Shown: piece after piece, positions 20,729 to 27,928 of the stretch | Numbering within the stretch: position 1 is the first letter of the stretch | Layout of the letters: each line of letters begins with the position of its first letter | DNA from: Terriglobia bacterium | GTDB taxonomy: Bacteria > Acidobacteriota > Terriglobia > Acidiferrales > UBA7541 | Direction: 5' to 3' | NCBI GenBank assembly: GCA_020073705.1 | Contig: JAIQES010000041.1 | Location: forward strand, 1 to 41,387 | Length of the DNA: 41,387 nt | The notes under the pieces: model-generated | Databases searched by the model: none | What the model saw: only the letters and a program-made list of their open reading frames with translations | What the model was told of the DNA's origin: nothing | Translations under genes and position numbers: made by a program

Positions 20729-21979
20729 ATGGCAACAATGTTAAAGACTGGCCTGTTGTTGGCGAGAGCAGCGTGCCTCGCGGTTCTGTTGTTCGCAATC
20801 GTGTGCGCGATGGGCACTGCTGTGCGGCCGCAGTCGACTGCGATAACGATCACCTTGGCGGGGCAGTCGATGATCCGGTCGGACATCCGCGCGACCGCAC
20901 CGGCGGCGGTGCCGGTGATCCAGGGGCTGCTGAAGGGCGATGTGGTCTTCACCAACTTGGAATCCGCGGTCGCCGAAAAAGGCGAGACGGTCCAGGAGGA
21001 CAGGGGATTTCTCACTCCGCCTGAAGCGCTCGATGCGCTGAAGACTTTCGGTTTTAACTTGTTGTCCCTGTCCGGAAACCATGCATTCGATCTGAAAGTG
21101 ACGGGCATTCAGAACACGATCCGGGAGGCGGACAGCCGGAAGATCGTTCACGCCGGAACTGGAAACAACGTGGCCGAAGCTGTAGCGCCGGGTTATCTGC
21201 ACACGCCGAAGGGCACGATTGCCCTGATAGCGAGCGCGTCAGGCCTGATTACGCCGGGAGGAAGCGCCACGGCGGACCGGCCGGGCGTGAATGAGCTTCG
21301 CGTCGAAGCCGGCGACAAAGAAAATGAGGCGACGGACGATCTGCCCGGCGTGCCCGGGAACACGCCGAACCAGGAGGATTCGCAACGCATCCTTCAAAGC
21401 ATTCGTGACGCCCGCCAGCACGCAGACCTCGTGATCGTGTACCAACATAACCACGTCTTCGGGAATCACTCGTTCGCGACGATTTTCACGGAAGGGATGC
21501 AGGAGCGGCTCGCCCCGAATGATTGGCTCAAGAAGTGGACGCATGCGGAGGTGGATGCGGGTGCGGACATCATAGTGATGCATGGCGCGCCTCTGCTGCA
21601 CGGGGTGGAGATTTATCACGGCCGGCCCATCTTCTATGATCTGGGCAACTTCATTTACAACCTGCCGCCGACTCTGACGTGGATCGACGAACCGATGAAT
21701 TGGGAGAGCGCGGTCGCGTACGTCCAATTTCAGGGGAAGAACCTGCAATCGATTTCGTTCCGGCCGATCGCCTTGAACAACGTGGGCGAGGGCCAGCCGG
21801 ATATTCACAACCAGTACACCAACAACCAGTTCCTTGACACTCGCGGCTTGCCCTCGCCGGTGACGGGTGCGAGAGCGGGTTATATCCTCCAGCGCCTGGC
21901 TGACGCGTCAAAGCCCTTTGGCACGACGGTTGAAGTAAAGGGCGACACGGCGGAAATCAAGCTGAAAGCCGGAAATTAG
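20729..21979 (+). CDS. CapA/PgsA-family metallophosphatase-like protein, exported
   Basis: A 416-residue protein with a hydrophobic N-terminal signal or anchor (about 8-28) followed by a CapA fold, calcineurin-like, as in poly-gamma-glutamate capsule proteins. Family landmarks are ITLAGQSMI (normally GD-containing), FTNLESAVAE (the NLE motif), LLSLSGNHAFDLKVTG (the ANNH-like motif, here SGNH), VIVYQHNHVF (usual HWG position altered) and GADIIVMHGAPLLHGVEIYHGRPIFYDLGNFIY (H-GH-P-E with G-NF). No other capsule genes flank it. The catalytic details differ slightly from the consensus, so capsule function is only a guess. Confidence 0.82.
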   Translation: MATMLKTGLLLARAACLAVLLFAIVCAMGTAVRPQSTAITITLAGQSMIRSDIRATAPAAVPVIQGLLKGDVVFTNLESAVAEKGETVQEDRGFLTPPEALDALKTFGFNLLSLSGNHAFDLKVTGIQNTIREADSRKIVHAGTGNNVAEAVAPGYLHTPKGTIALIASASGLITPGGSATADRPGVNELRVEAGDKENEATDDLPGVPGNTPNQEDSQRILQSIRDARQHADLVIVYQHNHVFGNHSFATIFTEGMQERLAPNDWLKKWTHAEVDAGADIIVMHGAPLLHGVEIYHGRPIFYDLGNFIYNLPPTLTWIDEPMNWESAVAYVQFQGKNLQSISFRPIALNNVGEGQPDIHNQYTNNQFLDTRGLPSPVTGARAGYILQRLADASKPFGTTVEVKGDTAEIKLKAGN

Positions 21980-22201
21980 CGCTAAAATCCTTGCGTCGCT
22001 TCACTCCGACTGACCCGGCAGGATACTCGTGGACTTCCTTGGCTTTCCTTATGGATTGCGGTCTTCGATTAAAGGAGCCAATGGTCCCTATCCGCTAGCG
22101 ATCATCAAGCGGGGTACAATTTCCGGCTCTGTTCCCCTGGACCCAAGCAAGAAGGCAAACGAGCCGTGCCTTCAACCTCATCGCTTCCATATCCGCTCCG
22201 G

Positions 22202-22822
22202 TCATAAAGGCGGCCGCTCCGTTATCTCCAACGACCCATGACTGGCGGACGCGATCGCTGCCCGTCTGACGGTCCCTTCCCCTAGTCCCAGCTTTTTCCC
22301 GACAGTCGACCAGGAATCTCCTTCTGCGCGAAGGCGCGCAATCTCCGCCGGGTCAACGGACACTCTTGGCCGCCCGAGACACTTGCCTTTGGCCTTGGCA
22401 GCGGCCAGTCCCGAACGGACGCGGTCGCGAATCAACTCCCTCTCAAACTCGGCTATGGATGCGAAGATGCCAAACACCAGACGCCCGTTAGGGGTGGACG
22501 TGTCGACTCCTTCATGCAGGCTCACGAAGTCGATCCCGAGCGCCCGGAACTCCTCGAGGGCGTTGACGAGTTGACGCGGGCTTCGCGCGAACCGGTCGTA
22601 CCGGCAGACCACCACAGCGTCGACGGCACGTTTCCCGCAGAGGGTCAGCAGCTGATCCAGGGCCGGACGGCACTCCTTGGCGCCGCTCACTCCGGTATCC
22701 ACGAACTCCCCCGCCACCTTCCACCCACGCTTTTCACAATAGGCGCGCAGGTCGATAAGCTGCATCTCCGGGTTCTGGCCGTTATTTGTGCTAACCCTCG
22801 CGTAGATTGCTGCCCGCTTCAT
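22202..22822 (-). CDS. Serine recombinase (resolvase/invertase family)
   Basis: A 206-residue small serine recombinase. The catalytic domain starts KRAAIYARVST with nucleophile Ser11, followed by AVVVCRYDRFARSPRQLVNALEEF (conserved Arg cluster) and GRLVFGIFASIAEFERELIRDRVRSG. A helix-turn-helix DNA-binding tail follows (EIARLRAEGDSWSTVGKKLGLGEGTVRRA). Length is typical of Tn3-type resolvases and DNA invertases. ATG 22822 is preceded by GGGAGG at good spacing. Its first four bases overlap the stop of the upstream GG-repeat gene (ATGA), suggesting coupled translation. No res sites or cognate transposase were recognised nearby. Confidence 0.93.
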   Translation of the reverse strand: MKRAAIYARVSTNNGQNPEMQLIDLRAYCEKRGWKVAGEFVDTGVSGAKECRPALDQLLTLCGKRAVDAVVVCRYDRFARSPRQLVNALEEFRALGIDFVSLHEGVDTSTPNGRLVFGIFASIAEFERELIRDRVRSGLAAAKAKGKCLGRPRVSVDPAEIARLRAEGDSWSTVGKKLGLGEGTVRRAAIASASHGSLEITERPPL

Positions 22823-23028
22823 CGCTGGCCTCCCTTTTTTCTCGTAGGCCGCCCTCCCAGCTTTCCCCACCGTGACAGCTGTTTCCTGGAGTACTGCTGC
22901 GCGCGTGCCAAACCGCCCAAACGCGCCCATGCCTTTCGTTGTGCGGCGGTCGTTTTTCGAGCCCGAGCCTTGCCCCCGAGTTTGCCGAGAGCCGCAGCAT
23001 GAGGGTTCTTGGTCGCCACACACTGCAT
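22819..23028 (-). CDS. Small basic GG-repeat protein coupled to the resolvase
   Basis: A 69-residue, strongly basic protein containing three spaced copies of an (A/K)LGG-type motif (AALGKLGGKARA, WARLGGLARA, WGKLGGRPTR) separated by about 20 residues. The pattern resembles small acidobacterial proteins and KGG-type stress proteins, but no function is established that can be cited here. Start taken at ATG 23028 (MQCVATKN); ATG 23052 and an earlier GTG-type start are alternatives, none with a clear ribosome-binding site. Its TGA overlaps the resolvase ATG in an ATGA junction, the strongest sign that it is a real gene. Confidence 0.6.
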   Translation of the reverse strand: MQCVATKNPHAAALGKLGGKARARKTTAAQRKAWARLGGLARAQQYSRKQLSRWGKLGGRPTRKKGGQR

Positions 23029-23332
23029 TCTATCATACTTGTCGCTAAGCATGTTAAAAAACAATACCCGGTAATCGAGCAGGCGCACGGGCTGAACCCA
23101 TTCTCCCTAGTGACTGAGTTTAGACTGGCTAACGTTGCAGGTTCGTCAGGTTGCAGCCCAACGGCCAACGTCTTCCTCATAACGGTCTCAAAGTCCCTGC
23201 CCGTCGCGTAGGACAGCGGCCGCCTTCCTTCGGACTTGGAAGTCCGCCAGCGCTTAGACCTCTTTTCCCAAGCGACATCAACACAGTAATCATTCGGAAG
23301 GTGGTGCGCAACGCCTTGTTGCTCGTTCGGGG

Positions 23333-23510
23333 TTAGATTTTTAAGATTTTCGCAGCCGTCCCACCCAATATCATCTTGCGCTGCTCGGAGCTCAAGCGAA
23401 GTCCCTCGACCTCTTGCACGGGTTGGGTGTAACCCACGTCAAAGCAGTAGTCGCTGCCAAGCATGATTCGGCAAGCGATTTGCGTTGCAAATTGCAAGTT
23501 TTCCCGGCAT
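23333..23510 (-). pseudogene. Amidohydrolase (ACMSD-like) C-terminal remnant
   Basis: On the minus strand an uninterrupted frame ending at TAA 23335-23333 reads ...CRIMLGSDYCFDVGYTQPV, then QEVEGLRLSSEQRKMILG and GTAAKILKI. This is the C-terminal signature of COG2159 amidohydrolases (aminocarboxymuconate-semialdehyde decarboxylase-like): the LGSDY metal-site Asp strand followed by the terminal ILGGNAARLL-like helix. No start codon in a sensible place exists and the first ~250 residues are missing. The upstream boundary near 23510 is where a different broken gene begins on the other strand. Confidence 0.65.
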
Positions 23511-23685
23511 GCACACGCTCAAGCAAGAGCATTTTGTCGTTTATTCCACCGATACGGGAGAACCCATCGCGGAAGTCACCCCGGAGGAACTCGCCGAGGA
23601 GCAGTCGTGGACTGCTTTCTCTCTGGACGGCTCAATGTTTGTCGTCGGCTTTCCGCTCAGGCTGACGCTGTACCGTCTACCCTAG
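23509..23685 (+). pseudogene. Possible C-terminal fragment of a beta-propeller-like protein
   Basis: A 58-codon frame (MHTLKQEHFVVYST...) whose last part, FSLDGSMFVVGFPLRLTLYRLP, resembles the final blade of WD40/YVTN-type beta-propeller proteins, where an S-x-DG-S strand is followed by a short terminal strand. There is no ribosome-binding site and no room for the remaining blades; the frame begins at the amidohydrolase remnant boundary. Reading it as a gene fragment is inference; it could also be a small free-standing orphan. Confidence 0.35.
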
Positions 23686-23694
23686 AACCGGATA

Positions 23695-23725
23695 GGTCCC
23701 GAGAAACGGAATTATCGGAATGTGG
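23695..23725 (+). repeat. Interrupted palindrome, copy A1
   Basis: Left arm GGTCCCGAGAA and right arm TTATCGGAATGTGG flank a short centre. It belongs to the 34-bp repeat family described in the findings; here it is uninterrupted and directly preceded by GATA. It serves as the empty-site comparison for the copies disrupted by IS30-family elements at 27.0 and 41.2 kb. Confidence 0.75.
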
Positions 23726-23748
23726 CCCGAACCGACGTGGGGCAAAAG

Positions 23749-23782
23749 CCAGTTTCCGATAAGCCGACTTCTCAGGAGTTGG
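23749..23782 (-). repeat. Interrupted palindrome, copy A2
   Basis: Arms CCAGTTTCCGATAAG and (reverse complement) CCAACTCCTGAGAAG around a 4-bp centre CCGA. It lies 23 bp after copy A1, in the opposite relative orientation, just upstream of the methyltransferase gene. Confidence 0.75.
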
Positions 23783-23857
23783 CTCAGCCCGGATGTGTAC
23801 GGGTATTGATTTTATGCTTCCCCTGTGCGCTAGAATTGAGACACCCAAGGAGGCTCT

Positions 23858-24583
23858 ATCCCCATACTCCTCCCCTCTGATCTGGCGGCATTGCTCGAAG
23901 AGCAGAAGTCTTACTACGAGGCCCGAGCCACCGAGTACGACGAATGGTGGGAGAGGCGCGGCCGGTATGATCTGGGAGCAGAGGGAAACGCACTGTGGCG
24001 CGAAGAAATCCAAAAAGTCGAAGCGGTTTTCGACATGGCGCCGCTGCGCGGACACGTCCTGGAGCCTGCGGCCGGAACAGGCAACTGGACGCTCTACCTG
24101 ACGCGCCGAGCCGAAAAGGTTACGGTGTTGGATAATTCCCGGTCCATGATCGAAAAGAATCGCCGCCGGATCCAAGAAGCAGGATTACAGGGACGCGTGG
24201 ACTATGAGGAAACGGACTTGTTTTGTTGGCATCCCCGTGCCCGGTATGACGCCATATTCCTAGGTTTCTGGATTTCTCATCTGCCTTCCGCCGTCCTGGA
24301 TCCCTTTCTGCTCTTGATGGCCTCGGCGCTTAAGCCGGGCGGCTGTTTAGCCATTTTGGAGGGGCAACGGAATGGGAGGTTACGCAGCGCAACACAGGGA
24401 ACCTCTCGCTTGAACGATGAAATTGAACTCCGCACCCTCAACGATGGCCGGACGTTTCGCATTGTGAAGCGTTACGACGATCCTGAAGATTTAGCAAAGC
24501 GTCTGGAACGCGCTGGTCTAGATGCGCAGGTTGGTGCCAGCGGCGAGCAGTTCCTTTACGCCTTGGCCTTTTCTCCCAGCTAG
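23858..24583 (+). CDS. Class I SAM-dependent methyltransferase
   Basis: A Rossmann-fold methyltransferase of about 230-241 residues. Motif I is VLEPAAGTGNWT, the acidic end of strand 2 is VTVLDNSRSMI, and YDAIFLGFWISHLP with LKPGGCLAILEG marks later motifs. YYEARATEYDEWWERRG at the N terminus is typical of small-molecule or lipid methyltransferases; the acceptor is unknown. The start is unclear. AAGGAGG at 23847-23853 is a strong Shine-Dalgarno, but the in-frame codons at suitable distance are ATC 23858 and ATA 23864; the nearest conventional start is TTG 23891, 37 bp away. The gene lies between palindrome copies A2 and B. Confidence 0.85.
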   Translation: MPILLPSDLAALLEEQKSYYEARATEYDEWWERRGRYDLGAEGNALWREEIQKVEAVFDMAPLRGHVLEPAAGTGNWTLYLTRRAEKVTVLDNSRSMIEKNRRRIQEAGLQGRVDYEETDLFCWHPRARYDAIFLGFWISHLPSAVLDPFLLLMASALKPGGCLAILEGQRNGRLRSATQGTSRLNDEIELRTLNDGRTFRIVKRYDDPEDLAKRLERAGLDAQVGASGEQFLYALAFSPS

Positions 24584-24599
24584 AATTTTGGATTCTGTC

Positions 24600-24633
24600 C
24601 CACATTCCGATAAGCGGACTTCTCGGGACTTGG
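24600..24633 (-). repeat. Interrupted palindrome, copy B
   Basis: Arms CCACATTCCGATAAG and (reverse complement) CCAAGTCCCGAGAAG around centre CGGA; the best-formed copy. It starts 17 bp after the methyltransferase stop codon and separates that plus-strand gene from the two small minus-strand genes. Confidence 0.8.
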
Positions 24634-24678
24634 CGGCGCTTTCCTTATCTAGACCAACGATCCGGTCCTGCTGATTTC

Positions 24679-24930
24679 TCAACCGGCAGCGGATTCTGCG
24701 GATGCCTCTGCCTGCGCTTCCGTTGTCGTACCGACAGACTTGACCGTAATTTCGAGTCCATTCTTGTTCATATCGAATCTCTGTTTCCGGTCTAAGCCTT
24801 TGACAAACTCACGTGCTGCCTTAGCAACGGCTCCGGGAAGACTCGATGCATCCAATTTGACCGTCGATTCTATCGTTCCTTCATTTCGATCTCGATAGCG
24901 AAATTGCACCTCAAAGGTTTTCATGCTCAT
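24679..24930 (-). CDS. Small hypothetical protein, 83 residues
   Basis: No family was recognised. The protein begins MSMKTFEVQFRYRDR and reads like a single small alpha/beta domain: an N-terminal strand, a polar strand (EGTIESTVKL), an amphipathic helix (GAVAKAAREFVKGL) and another strand (GLEITVKSVG), ending in an Ala/Glu-rich tail. It has no signal peptide. GAGG lies 6 nt before ATG 24930, a good ribosome-binding site. It forms a minus-strand pair with the lipoprotein gene 82 bp upstream, both enclosed between palindrome copies B and C. Confidence 0.6.
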   Translation of the reverse strand: MSMKTFEVQFRYRDRNEGTIESTVKLDASSLPGAVAKAAREFVKGLDRKQRFDMNKNGLEITVKSVGTTTEAQAEASAESAAG

Positions 24931-25012
24931 AACCTCCCTCTTCTAACGATTAAAACAAGAAAACGACTCGCGCTTTCCAAAACAGGCGCGGGTCATAAAC
25001 CTGCCGAGACCT

Positions 25013-25297
25013 TTAACTCCGACGACGCTTTCGGCTCGAAGCTTTCGTTTGGGAGCGCTTCGTCTTGTGAGGCTTAATTCTTGCCTTGAGCACCTCGTTC
25101 TCTTTCGCTAGCGCATCGCGGGCAGCTGTCACCGTCTCAAGGTTATTTCCCAATTGGCCGTTCTCTTTCTGAAGTTCCGCCACCTGAGCCTTCAATTGCT
25201 CGTTCTCTTGCAGAGTTTTTGTGTCCTTGCAAGCAGTCAAGGACAAACTCAGCAATACCGCCACAGCAAGGGTCGCCAAAGTGTTTTTACGAGTCAT
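25013..25297 (-). CDS. Small coiled-coil lipoprotein
   Basis: A 94-residue protein with a lipoprotein signal: positively charged start, hydrophobic stretch and lipobox LTAC with Cys at about residue 23. The mature part is a heptad-rich coiled coil (TLQENEQLKAQVAELQKE, then LAKENEVLKARI) ending in a very basic tail (KTKRSQTKASSRKRRRS). It resembles Lpp-like envelope tethers in layout but not in sequence. The basic tail could contact the peptidoglycan or nucleic acid; this is speculation. AAGGATG precedes ATG 25297. Confidence 0.65.
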   Translation of the reverse strand: MTRKNTLATLAVAVLLSLSLTACKDTKTLQENEQLKAQVAELQKENGQLGNNLETVTAARDALAKENEVLKARIKPHKTKRSQTKASSRKRRRS

Positions 25298-25410
25298 GCG
25301 TCATCCTTATAAAAAATTTGAACTGCAATTGGTACAACCGATAGCGGGTGAGGAGGGAAGACACCGCAGACAACGTCAACAGCGTAATGGAGTTTCTTAG
25401 ATGGCGCAAG

Positions 25411-25446
25411 CCTGATAAGCGGCATTCTTAGTAACTGAGAAACTGG
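25411..25446 (-). repeat. Interrupted palindrome, degenerate copy C1
   Basis: Contains CCTGATAAGCGGC and CTGAGAAACTGG, matching arm pieces of the family but with about 10 extra bases in the centre. It lies immediately next to copy C2. Confidence 0.4.
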
Positions 25447-25480
25447 CCACATTCCGAGAAGACGACTTATCAGGAAGTGG
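25447..25480 (-). repeat. Interrupted palindrome, copy C2
   Basis: Arms CCACATTCCGAGAAG and (reverse complement) CCACTTCCTGATAAG around centre ACGA. It sits in the intergenic gap between the lipoprotein gene and the GGDEF gene. Confidence 0.75.
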
Positions 25481-25576
25481 CAGCGAGGGGTACCTCGGAG
25501 CTGTGGTTCTTATCTTTATCATCGGAGTTAGAACTCTCGACAAGAGCCTGAAGCGCATAGGAAGCATCGTTTACAT

Positions 25577-26854
25577 CTACATCGCTACGGACAACTTCTG
25601 GCCAATACGGCTCTTTGTCATGTACAGGACTCGGTCCGCTGCGCCCACTAGGGCTTCGAGTGTTTCGTCGTGCGCGTAGGCGGCAACGCCCACGCTTACG
25701 GAAATAGGAGGCAGCTCCCCGTCTCTCGCTACGTGGTCGCAGATACGGCGTGCCACTTCTTGCGCCGCATCCATTCCGGTCTCGGGCAAAATGAGTGCGA
25801 ACTCGTCTCCTCCGTACCGCGCGGCCGTGTCAATAGCGCGGGAATGAATGCGAAGCAAGTTCGCCACTCGGCAGAGCGCTCTACTTCCCACTAAGTGTCC
25901 GTAGTTGTCGTTGATCTTTTTCAAACCGTCCAGGTCCAGTAGTAAGAAAGCGAAGGATCTCCCTGTGCGCTGGGAGCGTTGGATCTCAGCCTCCAGTGCG
26001 TCCATTAGCCTTCGATGATTGGCCAACCCAGTCAAGGGATCACTCACCGACAACTGGCGGACGTTCTCGAACAAATGTACGTCGTCGAGAAGCGCTCCCC
26101 CCAGCAGCAAGGCATAACTGCTGAATTGAAGGATTACCGCGAAAGCGAAGGGGGCGTCGAGCCTTTGCTCGGACTGACTGGCAGCAAGACAACACGCGAC
26201 ATTCAATGCCGTTGCAAAGCAGAGGAAACGATCGAACGGGGAAGTAGTGTGCTTCAAGCGGTGATAATATCCAATCGTTGCGAAAGAAAAGAGTCCCGCT
26301 GAGAGCAGATTGCTGGGCCGTGGAAAAAGCCCTCCTGGATGAACTAACAGATCGTCAGGCAATCGTCCGTGGACGATGCTGAGTAACGACGTCGACAAAA
26401 TAACACCCGTAAGAGCCACAGCTATCTCGCGGCCGGGATGGAGTGCTGTGGGAAGGCGCTGCTCCACGAACAGTGCGGCTACAAGCAACACGGCCAGTAC
26501 CGTCCGGCCGATCACCCATGTCATTGGGTCTTTCAGGCTTGCGTCGGAAGCTAGAACTTGGAAATAAACAAGGCTCGAGCTAATCAGAGTGATGCCAACG
26601 ATTACGAAACCGCATGCGAGGACAAGCGGAAGACGGTCGCGCGTTCCCAGGAACCTTACCAGTGCGGCAGCTGCAATAATGACTGCAAGAAGCCCAGTCG
26701 TAATTTGGAGCTGCTCGTAAAGCAGACGGTCGAGGGTACCCGGGAGACGTCGCAGCGCCCAAGCCAGTGCCAGGGTACCGCTCTCCCCCATAAGGAACAG
26801 CCAGACTACTCTAGGTCTCTTCAGGAAAGTCCAGATTCTCTCAATTCTGCTCAT
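25577..26854 (-). CDS. Membrane-anchored GGDEF diguanylate cyclase
   Basis: Makes the second messenger cyclic di-GMP. The 425-residue protein has seven or so hydrophobic helices in its first ~240 residues, a membrane sensor of MASE type whose ligand is unknown. A short helical linker (LFENVRQLSVSDPLTGLANHRRL) enters the GGDEF domain. The active-site motif is intact (ARYGGDEFALI), and an inhibitory I-site RxxD (RAID) lies exactly five residues before GGDEF, so product inhibition is expected. LDLDGLKKINDNYGH supplies the metal-binding Asp. The gene is flanked by palindrome copies C2 and D/E and shares no obvious pathway with its neighbours. Confidence 0.92.
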   Translation of the reverse strand: MSRIERIWTFLKRPRVVWLFLMGESGTLALAWALRRLPGTLDRLLYEQLQITTGLLAVIIAAAALVRFLGTRDRLPLVLACGFVIVGITLISSSLVYFQVLASDASLKDPMTWVIGRTVLAVLLVAALFVEQRLPTALHPGREIAVALTGVILSTSLLSIVHGRLPDDLLVHPGGLFPRPSNLLSAGLFSFATIGYYHRLKHTTSPFDRFLCFATALNVACCLAASQSEQRLDAPFAFAVILQFSSYALLLGGALLDDVHLFENVRQLSVSDPLTGLANHRRLMDALEAEIQRSQRTGRSFAFLLLDLDGLKKINDNYGHLVGSRALCRVANLLRIHSRAIDTAARYGGDEFALILPETGMDAAQEVARRICDHVARDGELPPISVSVGVAAYAHDETLEALVGAADRVLYMTKSRIGQKLSVAM

Positions 26855-27008
26855 ACCCGGCTCTCACGCTCGGTGGGCCCCTCTAAATGAAGATTACGTC
26901 CAACTGCTGTCCTAGGCGAAGTCTGATTTCTGAATTTGTTTCCTGTGGAGCAGTGATCCAGATCACACGTTTTCTAAGCTAAGAAAGCTGCTTTTCCGCG
27001 CCTAATCT

Positions 27009-27026
27009 GGATAGGTCCCGGTAAAC
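27009..27026 (+). repeat. Interrupted palindrome, left half (copy D)
   Basis: GGATAGGTCCCGGTAAAC matches the left half of copy A1 (GGATAGGTCCCGAGAAAC) at 16 of 18 positions and stops exactly where the IS30-family remnant begins. The corresponding right half lies 207 bp further on. Confidence 0.65.
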
Positions 27027-27233
27027 GGTGCCAGCTCAACCGGTCGATGCAACACCCTTTAATGAGTTGATCCGACAATACTTCCTCTAGGGAACCGATC
27101 TATAGGGCTGTACTCAATCAGAACCTAAACAGGGCAGTGTTCCGTTCACATCAACGCCCTTGAACGAATTTAGCTTCGTAGACTCCTGCAGGTGGACTTT
27201 GAACTAGTGTTGCGACGACCCATTGAGACCGCC
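27027..27233 (+). mobile_element. 207-bp internally deleted IS30-family element remnant
   Basis: Both ends form an imperfect ~30-bp inverted repeat: 27027-27056 contains CTCAACCGGTCGATGCAACA and the complement of 27204-27233 contains CTCAATGGGTCGTCGCAACA. Between them are decayed pieces of an IS30-type transposase C terminus: ELIRQYFL-stop-GTDL near 27072-27112, matching LLRQYFPKRTDL of the better-preserved copy at the right window edge, and VATTH-stop at 27212-27226, matching TVAMTH-stop. Most of the gene is deleted and stop codons interrupt the rest, so it cannot move by itself. Confidence 0.7.
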
Positions 27234-27235
27234 GG

Positions 27236-27251
27236 GATTATCGGAATGTGG
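27236..27251 (+). repeat. Interrupted palindrome, right half (copy E)
   Basis: GATTATCGGAATGTGG is the right half of the repeat, identical to copy A1 over TTATCGGAATGTGG. Together with copy D it reconstitutes one full palindrome once the IS30-family remnant is removed. Confidence 0.65.
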
Positions 27252-27304
27252 GAATCCGCCCCTGAGGTCCGGAAGCCACAATCCGATGATGAGGCTCTTT
27301 TAGA

Positions 27305-27333
27305 TTGACATGAGCCGTTTGCAGCCATACGAT
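27305..27333 (+). promoter_or_regulatory. Sigma70-type promoter of the molybdenum hydroxylase operon
   Basis: A perfect -35 TTGACA (27305-27310), a 17-bp spacer and TACGAT (27328-27333, five of six matches to TATAAT). It lies 50 bp before the ATG of the first operon gene. Confidence 0.7.
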
Positions 27334-27382
27334 TTTGCGCACATTCAAAGTTAACTCCGTGTTATTTGGGGAAAGGCCTTGC

Positions 27383-27928
27383 ATGGCGACTCAATTCACA
27401 TTAAACGGAAAATCGCAGACGGTGAACGTCAATCCCAACATGCCGCTGCTGTGGGTGCTGCGGGATACATTGGGCATGACAGGGACGAAATTCGGATGCG
27501 GCATTGCACTGTGCGGAGCGTGCACCGTGCACGTTAACGGCGCGGCCACGCGCTCCTGCGTCACGCCGATTTCAAGTGTCGCTGGGAAGAAAATCACGAC
27601 CATCGAGGGCCTCTCCACCGATCGCAGCCACCCAGTACAGCAAGCGTGGGTTGAAACTGACGTGCCGCAGTGCGGCTACTGCCAGTCGGGCCAGATCATG
27701 TCTGCCGCAGCGCTTCTGGCGAAAAATCCGAATCCGACGGACGCGCAGATTGACGACGCCATGTCCGGCAATATCTGCCGATGCGGCACTTACCAGCGCC
27801 TGCGCCAGGCGATTCATCGCGCCGCGCAGTTGTACACGGCTCGGACTATGTCAGGAAAAAAGAGAGCGCATGACGTTGTTCGCTCGGCACATGTTGCAGA
27901 AGTCGCGGCAGCGGGAGACCCGCGATGA
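27383..27928 (+). CDS. (2Fe-2S)-binding small subunit of an isoquinoline 1-oxidoreductase-type molybdenum hydroxylase
   Basis: Electron-transfer subunit of a xanthine oxidase-family enzyme, 181 residues. The plant-type [2Fe-2S] cluster is held by Cys39, Cys44, Cys47 and Cys59 ([12 protein letters not shown] ... RSC). The second cluster in the helical domain is held by Cys97 and Cys100 (QCGYC) and Cys132 and Cys134 (ICRCG). The absence of a separate FAD subunit gene and the two-gene layout indicate the IorAB-like group, which passes electrons to a cytochrome c rather than NAD+. ATG 27383 (MATQFTLNG) has GGGGAAAGG upstream. Its TGA overlaps the next gene's ATG by four bases. Confidence 0.93.
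   Translation: MATQFTLNGKSQTVNVNPNMPLLWVLRDTLGMTGTKFGCGIALCGACTVHVNGAATRSCVTPISSVAGKKITTIEGLSTDRSHPVQQAWVETDVPQCGYCQSGQIMSAAALLAKNPNPTDAQIDDAMSGNICRCGTYQRLRQAIHRAAQLYTARTMSGKKRAHDVVRSAHVAEVAAAGDPR

Noticed and set aside
22029-22241. A 70-codon plus-strand frame after the CapA-like gene
   Set aside because: It overlaps the resolvase 3' end antisense and lacks a ribosome-binding site and recognisable features.
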